This document shows, in pieces, positions 8,260-17,207 of a stretch of 64,000 nt of DNA (positions within the stretch are counted from its first letter, which is position 1; each line of letters starts with the position of its first letter). This DNA is from Stutzerimonas stutzeri. Lineage in GTDB: Bacteria > Pseudomonadota > Gammaproteobacteria > Pseudomonadales > Pseudomonadaceae. Where the stretch lies: the NCBI RefSeq assembly GCF_024448985.1, contig NZ_JAMOII010000013.1:34833-98832 (forward strand), read 5' to 3'. Below the pieces are notes generated by a model. It did not search any database. It saw only the letters and a program-made list of their open reading frames with translations, and was not told where the DNA came from. The translations under genes were made by a program, and so were the position numbers.

Positions 8260-9063
8260 ATGAACTTCAAACTCGCTCCTCTTTCGCTGGCGCTGGCCGG
8301 CAGCCTGCTTGCCGCTCCGGCCTTCGCCGAGATGCATTGGCAGAACAACAGCCTGACGTACCTGTACGGCAAGGATTTCAAGGTCAACCCACCGATCCAG
8401 CAGACGATCACGTTCGAGCATGCCAGCGGCTGGAGTTGGGGCGACATGTTCCTGTTCGTCGACAACATCTGGTACAACGGCGTCAGTGGCGGTGATGGAC
8501 ATACCTACTACGGCGAATTCAGCCCACGCCTATCGCTGGGCAAGATGACCGGTCAGGATATGTCCTTCGGCCCGATCAAGGACGTTCTGATTGCCGCTAC
8601 CTACGAGCGCGGCGAGGACCGCAACCGTAACTACCTGCTCGGGCCGGCCGTCGACCTGTCTGTTCCTGGTTTCGATCGTTTCAATGTCAATGTCTATTAC
8701 CGCAAGCCCGACGGCATTACCGGCAACCCCGGCGGCCAGTGGCAGATCACCCCGACTTGGGCGATGACCATTCCGGTCGGTAAGTCCGATATCCTGTTTG
8801 ACGGCTACATCGACTGGGTAGTCAACGATGCCGGCTCCGAGAGCCGCGGCGATTTCGTCTCGAAACACCTGCACATCAACCCGCAGATCAAATACGACCT
8901 GGGCAAGGCGATGGACGGTGAACCCGGCAAGCTCTACGTGGGTATCGAGTACGACTACTGGGCCAACAAATACGGCATCGAGGACGGCGGGCCTCTGAGC
9001 GAGAACGTCGTCGGCCCAACCGACCAAAACACCTTCAGCCTGCTGGTGAAGGCGCACTTCTGA
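8260..9063 (+). CDS. Tsx-like outer-membrane nucleoside channel
   Basis: This 267-residue protein is a predicted outer-membrane beta-barrel of the nucleoside-specific channel (Tsx) family. It has a clear signal peptide (MNFKLAPLSLALAGSLLAAPAFA), alternating beta-strand-like segments and a terminal phenylalanine. The conserved W-Q-N-N-S and FEHASGWSWGD motifs are typical of the family. An AAGGG site precedes the ATG at 8260. It follows the second permease in the same direction, so it probably lets purines or nucleosides across the outer membrane for that permease. Substrate specificity is inferred from context. Confidence 0.85.
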   Translation: MNFKLAPLSLALAGSLLAAPAFAEMHWQNNSLTYLYGKDFKVNPPIQQTITFEHASGWSWGDMFLFVDNIWYNGVSGGDGHTYYGEFSPRLSLGKMTGQDMSFGPIKDVLIAATYERGEDRNRNYLLGPAVDLSVPGFDRFNVNVYYRKPDGITGNPGGQWQITPTWAMTIPVGKSDILFDGYIDWVVNDAGSESRGDFVSKHLHINPQIKYDLGKAMDGEPGKLYVGIEYDYWANKYGIEDGGPLSENVVGPTDQNTFSLLVKAHF

Positions 9064-9080
9064 TCGCCTGCTGTTACGTA

Positions 9081-9109
9081 GGATGGGGTGATGGGTTATC
9101 ACCCCATCC
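9081..9109. repeat. GTAGGATGGG-type palindromic repeat
   Basis: GGATGGGGTGAT and ATCACCCCATCC form a perfect 12-base stem with a five-base loop, preceded by ACGTA. A related sequence, ACGTAGGATGGGTGAAATCCATC, starts at about 21071, so this is probably a dispersed intergenic repeat. It lies 18 bases past the porin stop codon. Confidence 0.5.
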
Positions 9110-9123
9110 CTCAAACAGCTAAC

Positions 9124-9169
9124 GAACGAAACCCCGCGAATCCAGACTGGAACGCGGGGTTTCGTTTTT
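9124..9169. terminator. Bidirectional terminator between porin and chemoreceptor genes
   Basis: CGAAACCCCGCG and CGCGGGGTTTCG form a 12-base stem around a 14-base loop, with TTTTT after it on the plus strand. The opposite strand ends in a weaker T-rich run. It separates the converging genes at 8260 and 9264. Confidence 0.75.
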
Positions 9170-9263
9170 ACGAGTACTTTTATTTCTGATCGGAGCTAGC
9201 TGTGCCCTGCTTGCCCCTTTCATGATTGAAGGACGCCGGTTTTCACCGGCGCCCTTTCGCTCA

Positions 9264-11195
9264 TCACAACTTGAAGCTTCCCATCTGCCGGCTCAGGTCG
9301 TCCGCCAGGCGACTCAACGCGTGGCAGTCCTCGCGGCAGCCCTGTACATCACTGGCGGTCGCTTGGGCGAGGTCGGCGATGCCCTGGACGTTGCGAGTGA
9401 TTTCTTCGGTCACGCTGCTCTGCTCTTCGGTCGCTGCCGCCACTTGGGCATTCATGTCGCTGATCGCTTCCACCTGCTCGGTGATCGCGTTCAATGATTG
9501 ACCGGTACGCTGGCTGGCCTGCACACCGGTGCCGGTGGCTGCTTGCCCGGCATGCATCGAGCTGACAGCATTGTCCGCACCGCTCTTGAGACCCTGAATC
9601 ATCTGCTGGATCTCATCGGTCGATGCCTGGGTGCGGCTGGCCAGCGTACGCACCTCATCGGCGACAACCGCAAAACCGCGCCCCATCTCTCCGGCACGTG
9701 CCGCTTCGATGGCGGCGTTAAGCGCCAGCAGATTAGTCTGCTCCGAAATGCTGCGGATCACCGCCAACACTTTGTCGATGGATGCAACCTGCTGAGCAAG
9801 GTCGGTCACCGATTCAGCGGCACGACCGATCTCACCGGACATTTTTTCAACGTGCGCGATGGACTCACCGACTACGCTGCCCGCTAGCAGCGCTTCGTCA
9901 CGCGCACCCTGCGACGCCTGTGCCGCACTACTGGCGTTACGAGCGATCTCCTGCACCGTCAGGCCCATTTCGTTGACGGCCGTGGCGACCATGTCGGTCA
10001 TCTCGTTCTGGCGCTCGGCACGGGTTGCGGTGTTGTCGACCACTTCCGCCACCTGCCCCACCGCGGTACGCAACTGCTGGCTGGTACTCAGCACGTCGCC
10101 GATGAGGCCGCGCAGACTGCCAATGAAACGGTTGAAACCACGTGCCAGATCACCCAGCTCATCGGCACGGCTCTCGTCCAGCCGACGGGTCAGGTCGCCG
10201 CCACCGCCACCGATTTCCACCAGCGCCGAGGTCACCTGACGGATAGGCCGAACCAGCCCGCGTGCCAGCAGCACCACCAGCCCTAGGAAGAAGAGCGCGA
10301 TACACGCGGCGATCAGGCTGATGGTCCACAGCGTGCGTCGCGCTTCACCGAAGATCTCCGCCTCGGGAACCTCGCTTACCAATAACCAGCCCAAGCCTTC
10401 GATCGGTTGAGCCACTGCAAGGATGACCTCGCCGTCACGCTCGAAACGTATCGCCTTGTTGCCGCCAGCAAGCAGTTCCTGGGCCGCTTGCGCACTGGTC
10501 AAGGTGCGAAGCTCGGTACGATCATTGTGCTCGGTAGCCGGATGGACCTTGACCCGGCCATCGCTGCCGACCAGATAGACATTCCCACGCTCGCCGAAAC
10601 GGAAATTGCTGATCAGCTCGGACATGCTTTTCAGGCTGTACCCTAGCCCCGCCACGCCGAGCGTCTTGCCGCCGGAACTGATGCGTTGATTGATGAACAG
10701 CGTTGGCTGGCGTGAGGCCTTGTCGATGTCGATCTCGATGCGCTGTTCGATATTGCCGTCGATCAGGCTGTAGAACCAACTGTCGGCAGCAGCACCGCGG
10801 TTGAGCGTACGCGACAGGCCCGTCTCGGAGTAGTAGTTGCCGCTCTCCAGCACCACGACCGAGGTCGTCAGCGCATTCTGCTGCATCTTCACGCCGTCGA
10901 GGTAGCGACTGATCGCGGCCGCCCGGTCCGCACTCTCGCCATCGCGCAACCACTCCTGCACGAAGGTATTACCGGCGATGCCGCCCGTCGCGGTGATAGG
11001 CTCCGCCAGGGTGCGTTGGATATCGTTACGGATCGCGGTGACGTTGGCTGGCAGCGCTTCTCCGATCAGATAGCGTTCTGCCAGACGGTTGACCGCCGAA
11101 GAATAAACGGCGATTACGATCAGAATGCTTGTGAGCAGGGCCGCCCCCATACTTATGATCAACTGCCACTGAATACTGCGTCGCATGAAAGACAT
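9264..11195 (-). CDS. Methyl-accepting chemotaxis protein with periplasmic Cache-like domain
   Basis: This 643-residue chemoreceptor has a first transmembrane helix at about residues 10-32 and a periplasmic ligand-binding region (about 35-285) with double-Cache-like features ([33 protein letters not shown]). A second helix at about 290-315, a HAMP domain and the cytoplasmic signalling region follow. The hairpin tip reads [20 protein letters not shown] and is fully conserved. The first ATG at 11195 has a GCGAGA site. It faces the purine genes across a terminator. Pseudomonas has a known chemoreceptor for metabolisable purines (McpH of P. putida), so a purine-related ligand is possible, but I cannot read ligand specificity from the sequence. 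Confidence 0.9.
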   Translation of the reverse strand: MSFMRRSIQWQLIISMGAALLTSILIVIAVYSSAVNRLAERYLIGEALPANVTAIRNDIQRTLAEPITATGGIAGNTFVQEWLRDGESADRAAAISRYLDGVKMQQNALTTSVVVLESGNYYSETGLSRTLNRGAAADSWFYSLIDGNIEQRIEIDIDKASRQPTLFINQRISSGGKTLGVAGLGYSLKSMSELISNFRFGERGNVYLVGSDGRVKVHPATEHNDRTELRTLTSAQAAQELLAGGNKAIRFERDGEVILAVAQPIEGLGWLLVSEVPEAEIFGEARRTLWTISLIAACIALFFLGLVVLLARGLVRPIRQVTSALVEIGGGGGDLTRRLDESRADELGDLARGFNRFIGSLRGLIGDVLSTSQQLRTAVGQVAEVVDNTATRAERQNEMTDMVATAVNEMGLTVQEIARNASSAAQASQGARDEALLAGSVVGESIAHVEKMSGEIGRAAESVTDLAQQVASIDKVLAVIRSISEQTNLLALNAAIEAARAGEMGRGFAVVADEVRTLASRTQASTDEIQQMIQGLKSGADNAVSSMHAGQAATGTGVQASQRTGQSLNAITEQVEAISDMNAQVAAATEEQSSVTEEITRNVQGIADLAQATASDVQGCREDCHALSRLADDLSRQMGSFKL

Positions 11196-11244
11196 GGAGG
11201 TATCTCGCTTTGTTTTTTCTTAACGTACACATTTAATTGCTGAA

Positions 11245-11254
11245 ATGTATACGA
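11245..11254. promoter_or_regulatory. Weak TTGTATACAA-like site between chemoreceptor and cyclase genes
   Basis: ATGTATACGA matches eight of ten positions of the palindrome before puuE. It lies in the divergent promoter region between the genes at 9264 and 11385. It may be chance. Confidence 0.2.
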
Positions 11255-11384
11255 AATATTAGCTTCTAGAGCTTAAATGGCTATCGGCCATGTTTTCGAT
11301 GCCTTTAGATACCGTCCGGCGGCTCGGCAATTGCGCTCGGGCTAAGCGCCTCGCCAGCATTAGTCGGGCTCACAAGGGGAATGG

Positions 11385-12845
11385 ATGTATCAACCGAATC
11401 TGAAGCAGACCACGCTGCTGACGTTGCTTGCCTTCATCATCGGGCTAGGCTTCTTGATCGCGACCATCGCCAATTACTTCGCGTCACGTGACACCATCCG
11501 CCACAGCATCATCGGCACCGAGCTTCCCTTGACGGCAGACGTGATCTCCCTGGAGCTGCAAAAGGAGCTGGTCAAGCTGGTTCAGGTCTCTTCCGCCATG
11601 GCCGACGATCCGTTACTGCTCGACTGGGTGGATCAGGGTGAGCGCAACACGAAGCTGATCACTCGCTACCTTCAAGCCATCAAGAAGCGTTACGACACTT
11701 CAAACGCCTTCTTCGCCTCTGATCGCTCGCAGATCTACTACACCGATGATGCACACCAGCCCATGCGGCCCGATGAGCCGGCGCACCACTGGTTCTACCG
11801 TTTCGAAGGTGCCGGGACGCCTTGGGAAGTCGTCGTGGATGTCCGGCGTCTGACCTTGTTTCTCAATCATCGAATGACAGCAAGTGATGGCTCGTTCCTC
11901 GGTGTGGCCGGGGTTGGTATGAGCCTGGATCGCATGCGTCATTTAATGGATACCTATCAACGGCGCTATCAGCGCACTATCTACTTCGTCGATAGCCAGC
12001 AGAACGTCGTCGTAACCGGTAGCGAAGCCGGCTCGGAAGATATTCCGCGCGGTGCTCATCTGGGCGATATCCCTGCGCTGCACGGCCTCAAGCAGCAATT
12101 GCGCGAACTGCGTACCGGTTCGTTCCTCTACCGGAACGACGGCGAGCAGCATTTCATCAACATCCGCTACATCCCTGAATTGAACTGGTATCTGATGGTG
12201 GACAAGCGCGAAAGCAACGTCATGGCGCCAGTACAGCGCACCTTATGGATCAATCTGCTGATCGGATTCAGCGTCATGGTGATAGTGCTCGGGCTGGTGG
12301 GCTCGATCAGCCGCCGCTATTTGCAACGCATCGAAGCCATGGCCATCCACGATGCGCTAACCGAGTTGCTCAACCGGCGCGGCTTCGGCCTGGTCGCCGA
12401 GCAGGCGATGCTTGAAGCAAAACGCCAGCGTAGCGACCTTTGCGTACTGATCTTGGATCTCGATCATTTCAAGACATTCAACGATACCTACGGCCACCTC
12501 GGCGGCGACTTTCTCTTGCGCAGCTTCGCCAGGCTACTGGCCCGGCAAATACGCCAGAGCGACTTGATATCGCGCTGGGGCGGCGAAGAGTTCGTGATCA
12601 TGTTCAAAGACACCGAACTGGCCACCGCGCTGGCGCTAGCGGAGAAAATCCGTGCAGCCACCGAGGCTGCAACATTCGACTTCGAAGGCACGCCATTGCG
12701 AGTGACGGTCAGCATAGGCGCGGCCCAACTGTTACCGGGCGGTAACCTGGAGTCGCTATTGGGTGACGCCGATCGGGCCCTGTATCGGGCGAAGAACGGC
12801 GGACGCAACCAGGTCTGCAGCGCAGCGGGCACAGCCGACAGGTGA
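11385..12845 (+). CDS. Membrane diguanylate cyclase with Cache sensor
   Basis: This 486-residue protein makes cyclic di-GMP from two GTP. A transmembrane helix (about 12-32), a periplasmic double-Cache-like domain (about 40-275), a second helix (about 282-305) and a C-terminal GGDEF domain are visible. The active site is GGEEF at 399-403 with an inhibitory I-site RQSD at 390-393, at the canonical five-residue spacing, so it should be active and product-inhibited. Its periplasmic domain resembles that of the neighbouring divergent chemoreceptor in layout (LFLNHRMTASDGSFLGVAGVG versus [20 protein letters not shown]), which suggests related ligands. Confidence 0.9.
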   Translation: MYQPNLKQTTLLTLLAFIIGLGFLIATIANYFASRDTIRHSIIGTELPLTADVISLELQKELVKLVQVSSAMADDPLLLDWVDQGERNTKLITRYLQAIKKRYDTSNAFFASDRSQIYYTDDAHQPMRPDEPAHHWFYRFEGAGTPWEVVVDVRRLTLFLNHRMTASDGSFLGVAGVGMSLDRMRHLMDTYQRRYQRTIYFVDSQQNVVVTGSEAGSEDIPRGAHLGDIPALHGLKQQLRELRTGSFLYRNDGEQHFINIRYIPELNWYLMVDKRESNVMAPVQRTLWINLLIGFSVMVIVLGLVGSISRRYLQRIEAMAIHDALTELLNRRGFGLVAEQAMLEAKRQRSDLCVLILDLDHFKTFNDTYGHLGGDFLLRSFARLLARQIRQSDLISRWGGEEFVIMFKDTELATALALAEKIRAATEAATFDFEGTPLRVTVSIGAAQLLPGGNLESLLGDADRALYRAKNGGRNQVCSAAGTADR

Positions 12846-12862
12846 TCATCGCCACCGATGCG

Positions 12863-13681
12863 CTAGTTGCTGGCGGGCTCCTTGGCCTTCTGTCGCTGCA
12901 GAAACTCGATTTTCCACTGCTCCATGCCGATGTATTCCGATGACAGGTTCGCCTCCACCTGATGCTTGGCTTTAAGCGCGGCGACGGCGGGCTGCTGGAT
13001 CTTGAGGTAGCGGTCGAGATGCTCGATCAGTTCGGGATGATCAAGGCTGGATAGGTTGAAGGTGCTTCGTGTGTGCGGCAAATCGGCATCAAAGACCAGC
13101 GCTCCCGGCTTGGCGCGCACGTTGTTCAAGTAATGCGCCGCCACCACCACGTTGTAATAGGCACCATCGCTATCCTTGAGCAGTGCCTGACGCACCATTC
13201 GCGGCAGGTTCTCGCTACTGACCAGCAAAATCTGGTTGGCTGCGACCCGGTCCTCGTAGCCCCAGGGCGTCCAGCCATCGACCACCGCTAACCGCCTGAG
13301 TTCATCGATACCTCGCCCCACGCGCCGCGGCGCCACCATCACACCATCGACATAACTAACGACCGCTTGGCTGTAGTGCAGCCGATGACCAGATTTAGCG
13401 GGTCCGGACCAGTTGGGATTATCGGGATACTTCGCATCGACACGGCCGTCCAGCAGCGCAGGCAACAGCTCATCTGCGGGTAACACCTTGTATGTCAGAC
13501 GCACACCGCTATACGCGGCGAAACTGTCCAATAATTCTCGGGCGAAGCCCCCGTAGTTGCCTTTCGCATCGCCGCTGTAGTGCGGCATGAACGCTGCCTG
13601 CTCGACGCCGATTACGTAGGTTTGCTCGGCGGCTACAGGCACTGAAAGCGCCAGCAAGGCGACCGCAAGAAATTTCTTCAT
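12863..13681 (-). CDS. Orphan periplasmic solute-binding protein (SBP_bac_3 type)
   Basis: This 272-residue secreted protein has a signal peptide (MKKFLAVALLALSVPVAAEQ) and the two-lobe layout of ABC amino-acid-type binding proteins (GGFARELLDSFAAYSG, LPALLDGRVDAKYPDNP). The start at 13681 follows AAGGAG at 13687-13692; a much longer open frame upstream to 14059 overlaps the TetR gene and is rejected. No ABC permease or ATPase gene is nearby, so it may act as an orphan binding protein or sensor partner. It diverges from the TetR regulator, with two TTGT-NN-ACAA palindromes in the gap. It converges with the diguanylate cyclase, 17 bases apart. Confidence 0.8.
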   Translation of the reverse strand: MKKFLAVALLALSVPVAAEQTYVIGVEQAAFMPHYSGDAKGNYGGFARELLDSFAAYSGVRLTYKVLPADELLPALLDGRVDAKYPDNPNWSGPAKSGHRLHYSQAVVSYVDGVMVAPRRVGRGIDELRRLAVVDGWTPWGYEDRVAANQILLVSSENLPRMVRQALLKDSDGAYYNVVVAAHYLNNVRAKPGALVFDADLPHTRSTFNLSSLDHPELIEHLDRYLKIQQPAVAALKAKHQVEANLSSEYIGMEQWKIEFLQRQKAKEPASN

Positions 13682-13803
13682 TTGGAACTCCTTGTAAGTG
13701 GGACGACCCGCTCGGCAGACTCGGGGCGAGCCGGCAGGAAATGCGAAAGGCGATATCCATGACGCTGCACTGACGACAGTAGCGTAGCAGCGTTTTTTTA
13801 GAA

Positions 13804-13813
13804 TTGTGCACAA
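13804..13813. promoter_or_regulatory. TTGTGCACAA operator, first of two, TetR/binding-protein gap
   Basis: A perfect 10-base palindrome, identical in core to the site at 6528. It lies between the divergent genes at 12863 and 13932. Confidence 0.55.
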
Positions 13814-13822
13814 AGACTTAAG

Positions 13823-13838
13823 TATTTGTTCACAAATA
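13823..13838. promoter_or_regulatory. TTTGT-TC-ACAAA operator, second of two
   Basis: TATTTGT-TC-ACAAATA is a 16-base dyad with perfect seven-base arms. Its centre lies 22 bases, about two helical turns, from the palindrome at 13804. This suits cooperative binding of two dimers. Confidence 0.55.
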
Positions 13839-13846
13839 CACGGTTT

Positions 13847-13858
13847 GACGGGCCCGTC
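13847..13858. promoter_or_regulatory. GACGGGCCCGTC palindrome before the TetR gene
   Basis: This perfect 12-base palindrome lies 74 bases before the TetR start codon. It differs from the TTGT-NN-ACAA sites and could be an autoregulatory operator. No function can be shown from sequence alone. Confidence 0.3.
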
Positions 13859-13931
13859 TTGAGACGCTCTTAAGGCCGGTGCTAGCATGCTGCGGCAGGC
13901 CACCAGGGTGGTCGTGAATTGAACAGGCCCT

Positions 13932-14555
13932 ATGTCCAGTATCCGCGAGCGCAACAAAGAATTGATCCTGCGCGCTGCCAGTGAAGAATTCGCCGAAAAG
14001 GGCTTCGCCGCCAGCAAGACCAGCGACATCGCCGACCGCGCCGGGCTGCCCAAGCCCAACGTTTATTACTACTTCAAGAGCAAGGAAAACCTCTATCGCG
14101 AGGTGCTCGACAGCATTGTCGAGCCGCTGCTGCAAGCATCTGCCCCCTTCAATCAGCCCGGCGAACCCGCCGATGTGTTGCGCGCCTATATCCGCACCAA
14201 AATCCGGATTTCACGCGAGCACGCCTGCGCCTCTAAAGTGTTCGCAAGCGAAATCATGCATGGCGCGCCTCATTTGCCAGCCGAGCGGGCGGAGCAGCTC
14301 AACGCCCAGGCCAGCCACAACGTGGCTCGCATTCAGGGCTGGATCGATCAAGGACTGATGGCGAAGGTCGATCCCAATCATCTGTTGTTCAGCATCTGGG
14401 CTGCGACCCAGACCTATGCCGATTTCGACTGGCAGATATCCACCGTGACGGGAAAATCCTCTCTTGACGATGCAGATTACGAAGCCGCTGCCGATACGAT
14501 CATTCGTATGGTCATCAGGGGTTGCGAGGTAAAGGAAACGTCGGCCGTCAGCTGA
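13932..14555 (+). CDS. TetR-family regulator, RutR-like
   Basis: This 207-residue regulator has an N-terminal helix-turn-helix (AASEEFAEKGFAASKTSDIA, then GLPKPNVYYYFKSKENLYREVL). Its C-terminal domain resembles E. coli RutR, the uracil/thymine-sensing regulator of pyrimidine and purine breakdown: compare HLLFSIWAATQTYADFDWQI with QHLIFMIWASTQHYADFAPQV recalled from RutR. A purine or pyrimidine ligand is therefore plausible. It lies divergent to the solute-binding protein, with two TTGT-NN-ACAA palindromes and a GACGGGCCCGTC palindrome in the gap. It is a candidate repressor for the palindromes before the purine genes, but the operator reported for RutR (TTGACCA-type) differs, so an unlinked GntR regulator is an alternative. 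Confidence 0.85.
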   Translation: MSSIRERNKELILRAASEEFAEKGFAASKTSDIADRAGLPKPNVYYYFKSKENLYREVLDSIVEPLLQASAPFNQPGEPADVLRAYIRTKIRISREHACASKVFASEIMHGAPHLPAERAEQLNAQASHNVARIQGWIDQGLMAKVDPNHLLFSIWAATQTYADFDWQISTVTGKSSLDDADYEAAADTIIRMVIRGCEVKETSAVS

Positions 14556-15083
14556 ACCAACTACGCTTTTCGAAGGCTCTGGCATGCCGCTTACGCGGCA
14601 TATCAATAGTTCCTTGGGCGGTCGACGGAAGGTTCGGCGGGGCATCGAGGGTTCTGATAATGTTTTGCCCATACGTATGCCCAGCTTTTGACGTTTCCTT
14701 CATGACTACCAATACTTGCGCCAAGGCCTGTTGACGTATCGTTCACGGCCGCGCCGGAGCTTGTTTTTGCGCGAGACAAGGCCGCGCCCGCTCCCGGCGG
14801 GCTTGCGGCATTCACCCCATCCATGGGGATCGCACGAGGAGTGAAGTTTGGTTGTTCCAAATGAGCGACGAGAAACGCCGCATCGCGCAAAAATAGGCCC
14901 GATCCGAAGGGTTGCGCGGCAAACAGCGCCATGCGGCGTCGCGGGACTCGGCTGGGGAACGACGCGGCCGGCCCGGGCCATGATCTGCGTCCCGCGCCTC
15001 GCCTGGCGTCATTTGGCGCAGCAACGCGGCTCGCGACGAAACGTCAACAGACCCTAGCAACGGCCTGGAAAAAGGAAATTCTT
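14556..15083. other. 528-base intergenic region before the GGDEF-EAL gene
   Basis: No gene was recognised here. A small hairpin ATGCCGC/GCGGCAT (14584-14601) lies shortly after the TetR stop but lacks a T-tract. A promoter-like pair is at 14688-14716. An open frame running from 14931 into the GGDEF-EAL gene is taken as non-coding up to the TTG start at 15084. Confidence 0.4.
14688..14716 (+). promoter_or_regulatory. Putative sigma-70 promoter of the GGDEF-EAL gene
   Basis: TTGACG (14688-14693) and AATACT (14711-14716) are separated by 17 bases. This would give a leader of about 360 bases before the TTG start at 15084, which is long. Confidence 0.35.
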
Positions 15084-17144
15084 TTGACTGCATTGCGCAA
15101 CAGCCTGTCGAGGAAATTGCTCCGTATCGTTCTGCTGTCAGCGCTCGCCGTTGGGCTGGTATTAAGCTGCGCACAGATCGTTTTCGATGCCTATAAGACT
15201 CGCCAACTGATCAATGCAGAGGCCCAGCGAATCCTGCGTATGACTCGCGACCCCTCGGCCCAGGCGATCTACAGCCTGGACCGTGAAATGGGCGCACAGG
15301 TCATGGAAGGGTTGTTTCAGCACGAGTCGATTCATGAGGCATCGATCACCCATCCTGGCGAAGAACCTCTAGCCGACAAATCCCGCCCCCTCATATCCGC
15401 ACCGACACGCTGGTTAACCGACCCGATACTCGGCCGCAGTCAGGCGTTCTCGATTCCGTTGATTGGTCGCCCCCCTTACAACGAGTACTACGGCGACCTG
15501 CGCATCACGCTCGACACCGCTCCCTATGGGGAGGAATTCATCAGTGACTCGATCGTCATCTTCTTCGTCGGCATTCTCCGTGCGCTGGCCTTGGGGCTAT
15601 TGCTTTACCTGATTTACGAATGGCTGTTGACGCGACCGCTGACCAAGCTCACCGAGCACCTATCGCGCATCAATCCCGGCCGTCCCGGCGAGCATTCACT
15701 ACCGATGCCAAAGGGGCACGAGCGAAACGAGTTGGGTCTCTGGGTCGAAACCGCCAACGGCCTGCTCGCCTCCATCCAGCACAACATGCAGCTGCGCCAT
15801 GCCGCGGAAAGCAGCCTCGAACGCATGACCCACTACGACTCGCTCACCGGGCTGCCCAATCGGCAGCAGCTGCAGCAACAGCTCGACAATATTCTCGGCG
15901 AGGCCGCCCGACTACAACGCCGTGTGGCCGTGCTCTGCCTGGGGCTGGACGACTTCAAAGGCGTGAACGAGCAGTTCAGCTACCAGTGCGGCGACCGCAT
16001 GTTGGTCGCGCTGGCCGATCGCCTGCGAAGCCTGAGCGGGCGTGTCGGTGCCCTTGCCCGCCTGGGTGGCGACCAGTTCGTGCTGGTGCTGTTCGGCTGC
16101 GAACAACCCTATGAGGCCGCGGAACTGGCGCAGAAGGTACTCGACGACCTGGAAAGGCCGATCACTCTCGATCAGCAAAGCATCCGCCTGCGCGCCACCA
16201 TCGGCATCACGCTGTACCCGGAAGATGGCGACAGTACCGAGAAGCTGTTGCAGAAAGCCGAACAGACCATGACCTTGGCGAAGAACCGCTCGCGCAACCG
16301 CTACCAGTTTTACGTGGCGAGCATCGACAGCGAAATGCGAACGCGCCGGGAATTGCAGAACGACCTGGCCGAAGCGGTCAAACGCAATGAATTCCATCTG
16401 GTCTACCAGCCGCAGATCGACTACCGACTGAAGCGCATCACCGGCGTCGAAGCCCTGCTGCGCTGGACGCAGCCGGGCGGAAAGATGATTCCGCCGGACA
16501 TTTTCATTCCCCTCGCCGAACAGAACGGCAGCATCATCGCCATCGGCGAATGGGTGCTCGATCAGGCCTGCCAACAGCTGAGCGAATGGCATCGGCAGGG
16601 CTTCAACGACCTGCGCATGGCGGTCAACCTCTCCACGGTCCAGTTACACCATGCCGAACTGCCGACGACGATCAACACCCTGCTCAAAAACCACCGATTG
16701 CCGCCCGAGACCCTGGAGCTTGAGGTAACCGAGACCGGGCTAATGGAAGACATCGCCGCCGCTACACACAACCTGCATAGCCTGCGCCGCTCCGGAGCGC
16801 TGATCGCCATCGACGACTTCGGCACCGGCTATTCCTCGCTCAGCTATCTTAAAAGCCTGCCGCTGGACAAGATCAAGATCGACAAGAGCTTCGTGCGCGA
16901 CATGTCCGCCGACGAAGGCGACACGACCATTGTCAGAGCGATCATCCAGCTGGGCAAAAGTCTCAATATGCTGGTGATCGCCGAGGGCGTGGAAACCGCC
17001 GAGCAAGAGCGCTATCTCATCGATGAAGGCTGCAACGAAGGCCAAGGCTATTACTACAGCAAGCCCCTACCGGGCCCTGAACTGACCGCCCTGCTTCGCC
17101 AATCCAGACGTTTCGAGCGCACGTTCAATTCAGAACCGCTTTAA
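15084..17144 (+). CDS. GGDEF-EAL protein, probable cyclic-di-GMP phosphodiesterase
   Basis: This 686-residue inner-membrane protein has a transmembrane helix near residues 13-35, a periplasmic region of about 110 residues, a second helix (about 150-175), a HAMP-like linker, a GGDEF domain and an EAL domain. The GGDEF motif is GGDQF (328-332), with the catalytic glutamate replaced by glutamine, so cyclase activity is doubtful. The EAL domain looks intact: EALLR from E456, NLSTVQLHH, EVTETGLMED, DDFGTGYSSL and AEGVETAEQ. It should break down cyclic di-GMP, perhaps under GTP control from the GGDEF domain. The start is a TTG at 15084 with AAGGA seven bases upstream; the open frame extends further but without a better site. 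Confidence 0.88.
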   Translation: MTALRNSLSRKLLRIVLLSALAVGLVLSCAQIVFDAYKTRQLINAEAQRILRMTRDPSAQAIYSLDREMGAQVMEGLFQHESIHEASITHPGEEPLADKSRPLISAPTRWLTDPILGRSQAFSIPLIGRPPYNEYYGDLRITLDTAPYGEEFISDSIVIFFVGILRALALGLLLYLIYEWLLTRPLTKLTEHLSRINPGRPGEHSLPMPKGHERNELGLWVETANGLLASIQHNMQLRHAAESSLERMTHYDSLTGLPNRQQLQQQLDNILGEAARLQRRVAVLCLGLDDFKGVNEQFSYQCGDRMLVALADRLRSLSGRVGALARLGGDQFVLVLFGCEQPYEAAELAQKVLDDLERPITLDQQSIRLRATIGITLYPEDGDSTEKLLQKAEQTMTLAKNRSRNRYQFYVASIDSEMRTRRELQNDLAEAVKRNEFHLVYQPQIDYRLKRITGVEALLRWTQPGGKMIPPDIFIPLAEQNGSIIAIGEWVLDQACQQLSEWHRQGFNDLRMAVNLSTVQLHHAELPTTINTLLKNHRLPPETLELEVTETGLMEDIAAATHNLHSLRRSGALIAIDDFGTGYSSLSYLKSLPLDKIKIDKSFVRDMSADEGDTTIVRAIIQLGKSLNMLVIAEGVETAEQERYLIDEGCNEGQGYYYSKPLPGPELTALLRQSRRFERTFNSEPL

Positions 17145-17207
17145 GCTCATTTCTCCATGGTGCAGCCTCTTTCGCTGCGCTTCTTTTCCCCCTTCGATGA
17201 GCCTTGC

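Noticed and set aside
13682-14059. N-terminal extension of the solute-binding protein
   Set aside because: It would overlap the divergent TetR gene and its control region; the signal peptide and AAGGAG site fix the start at 13681.
14931-15083. N-terminal extension of the GGDEF-EAL protein
   Set aside because: The added residues do not look like a domain, and the TTG at 15084 has the better ribosome site.
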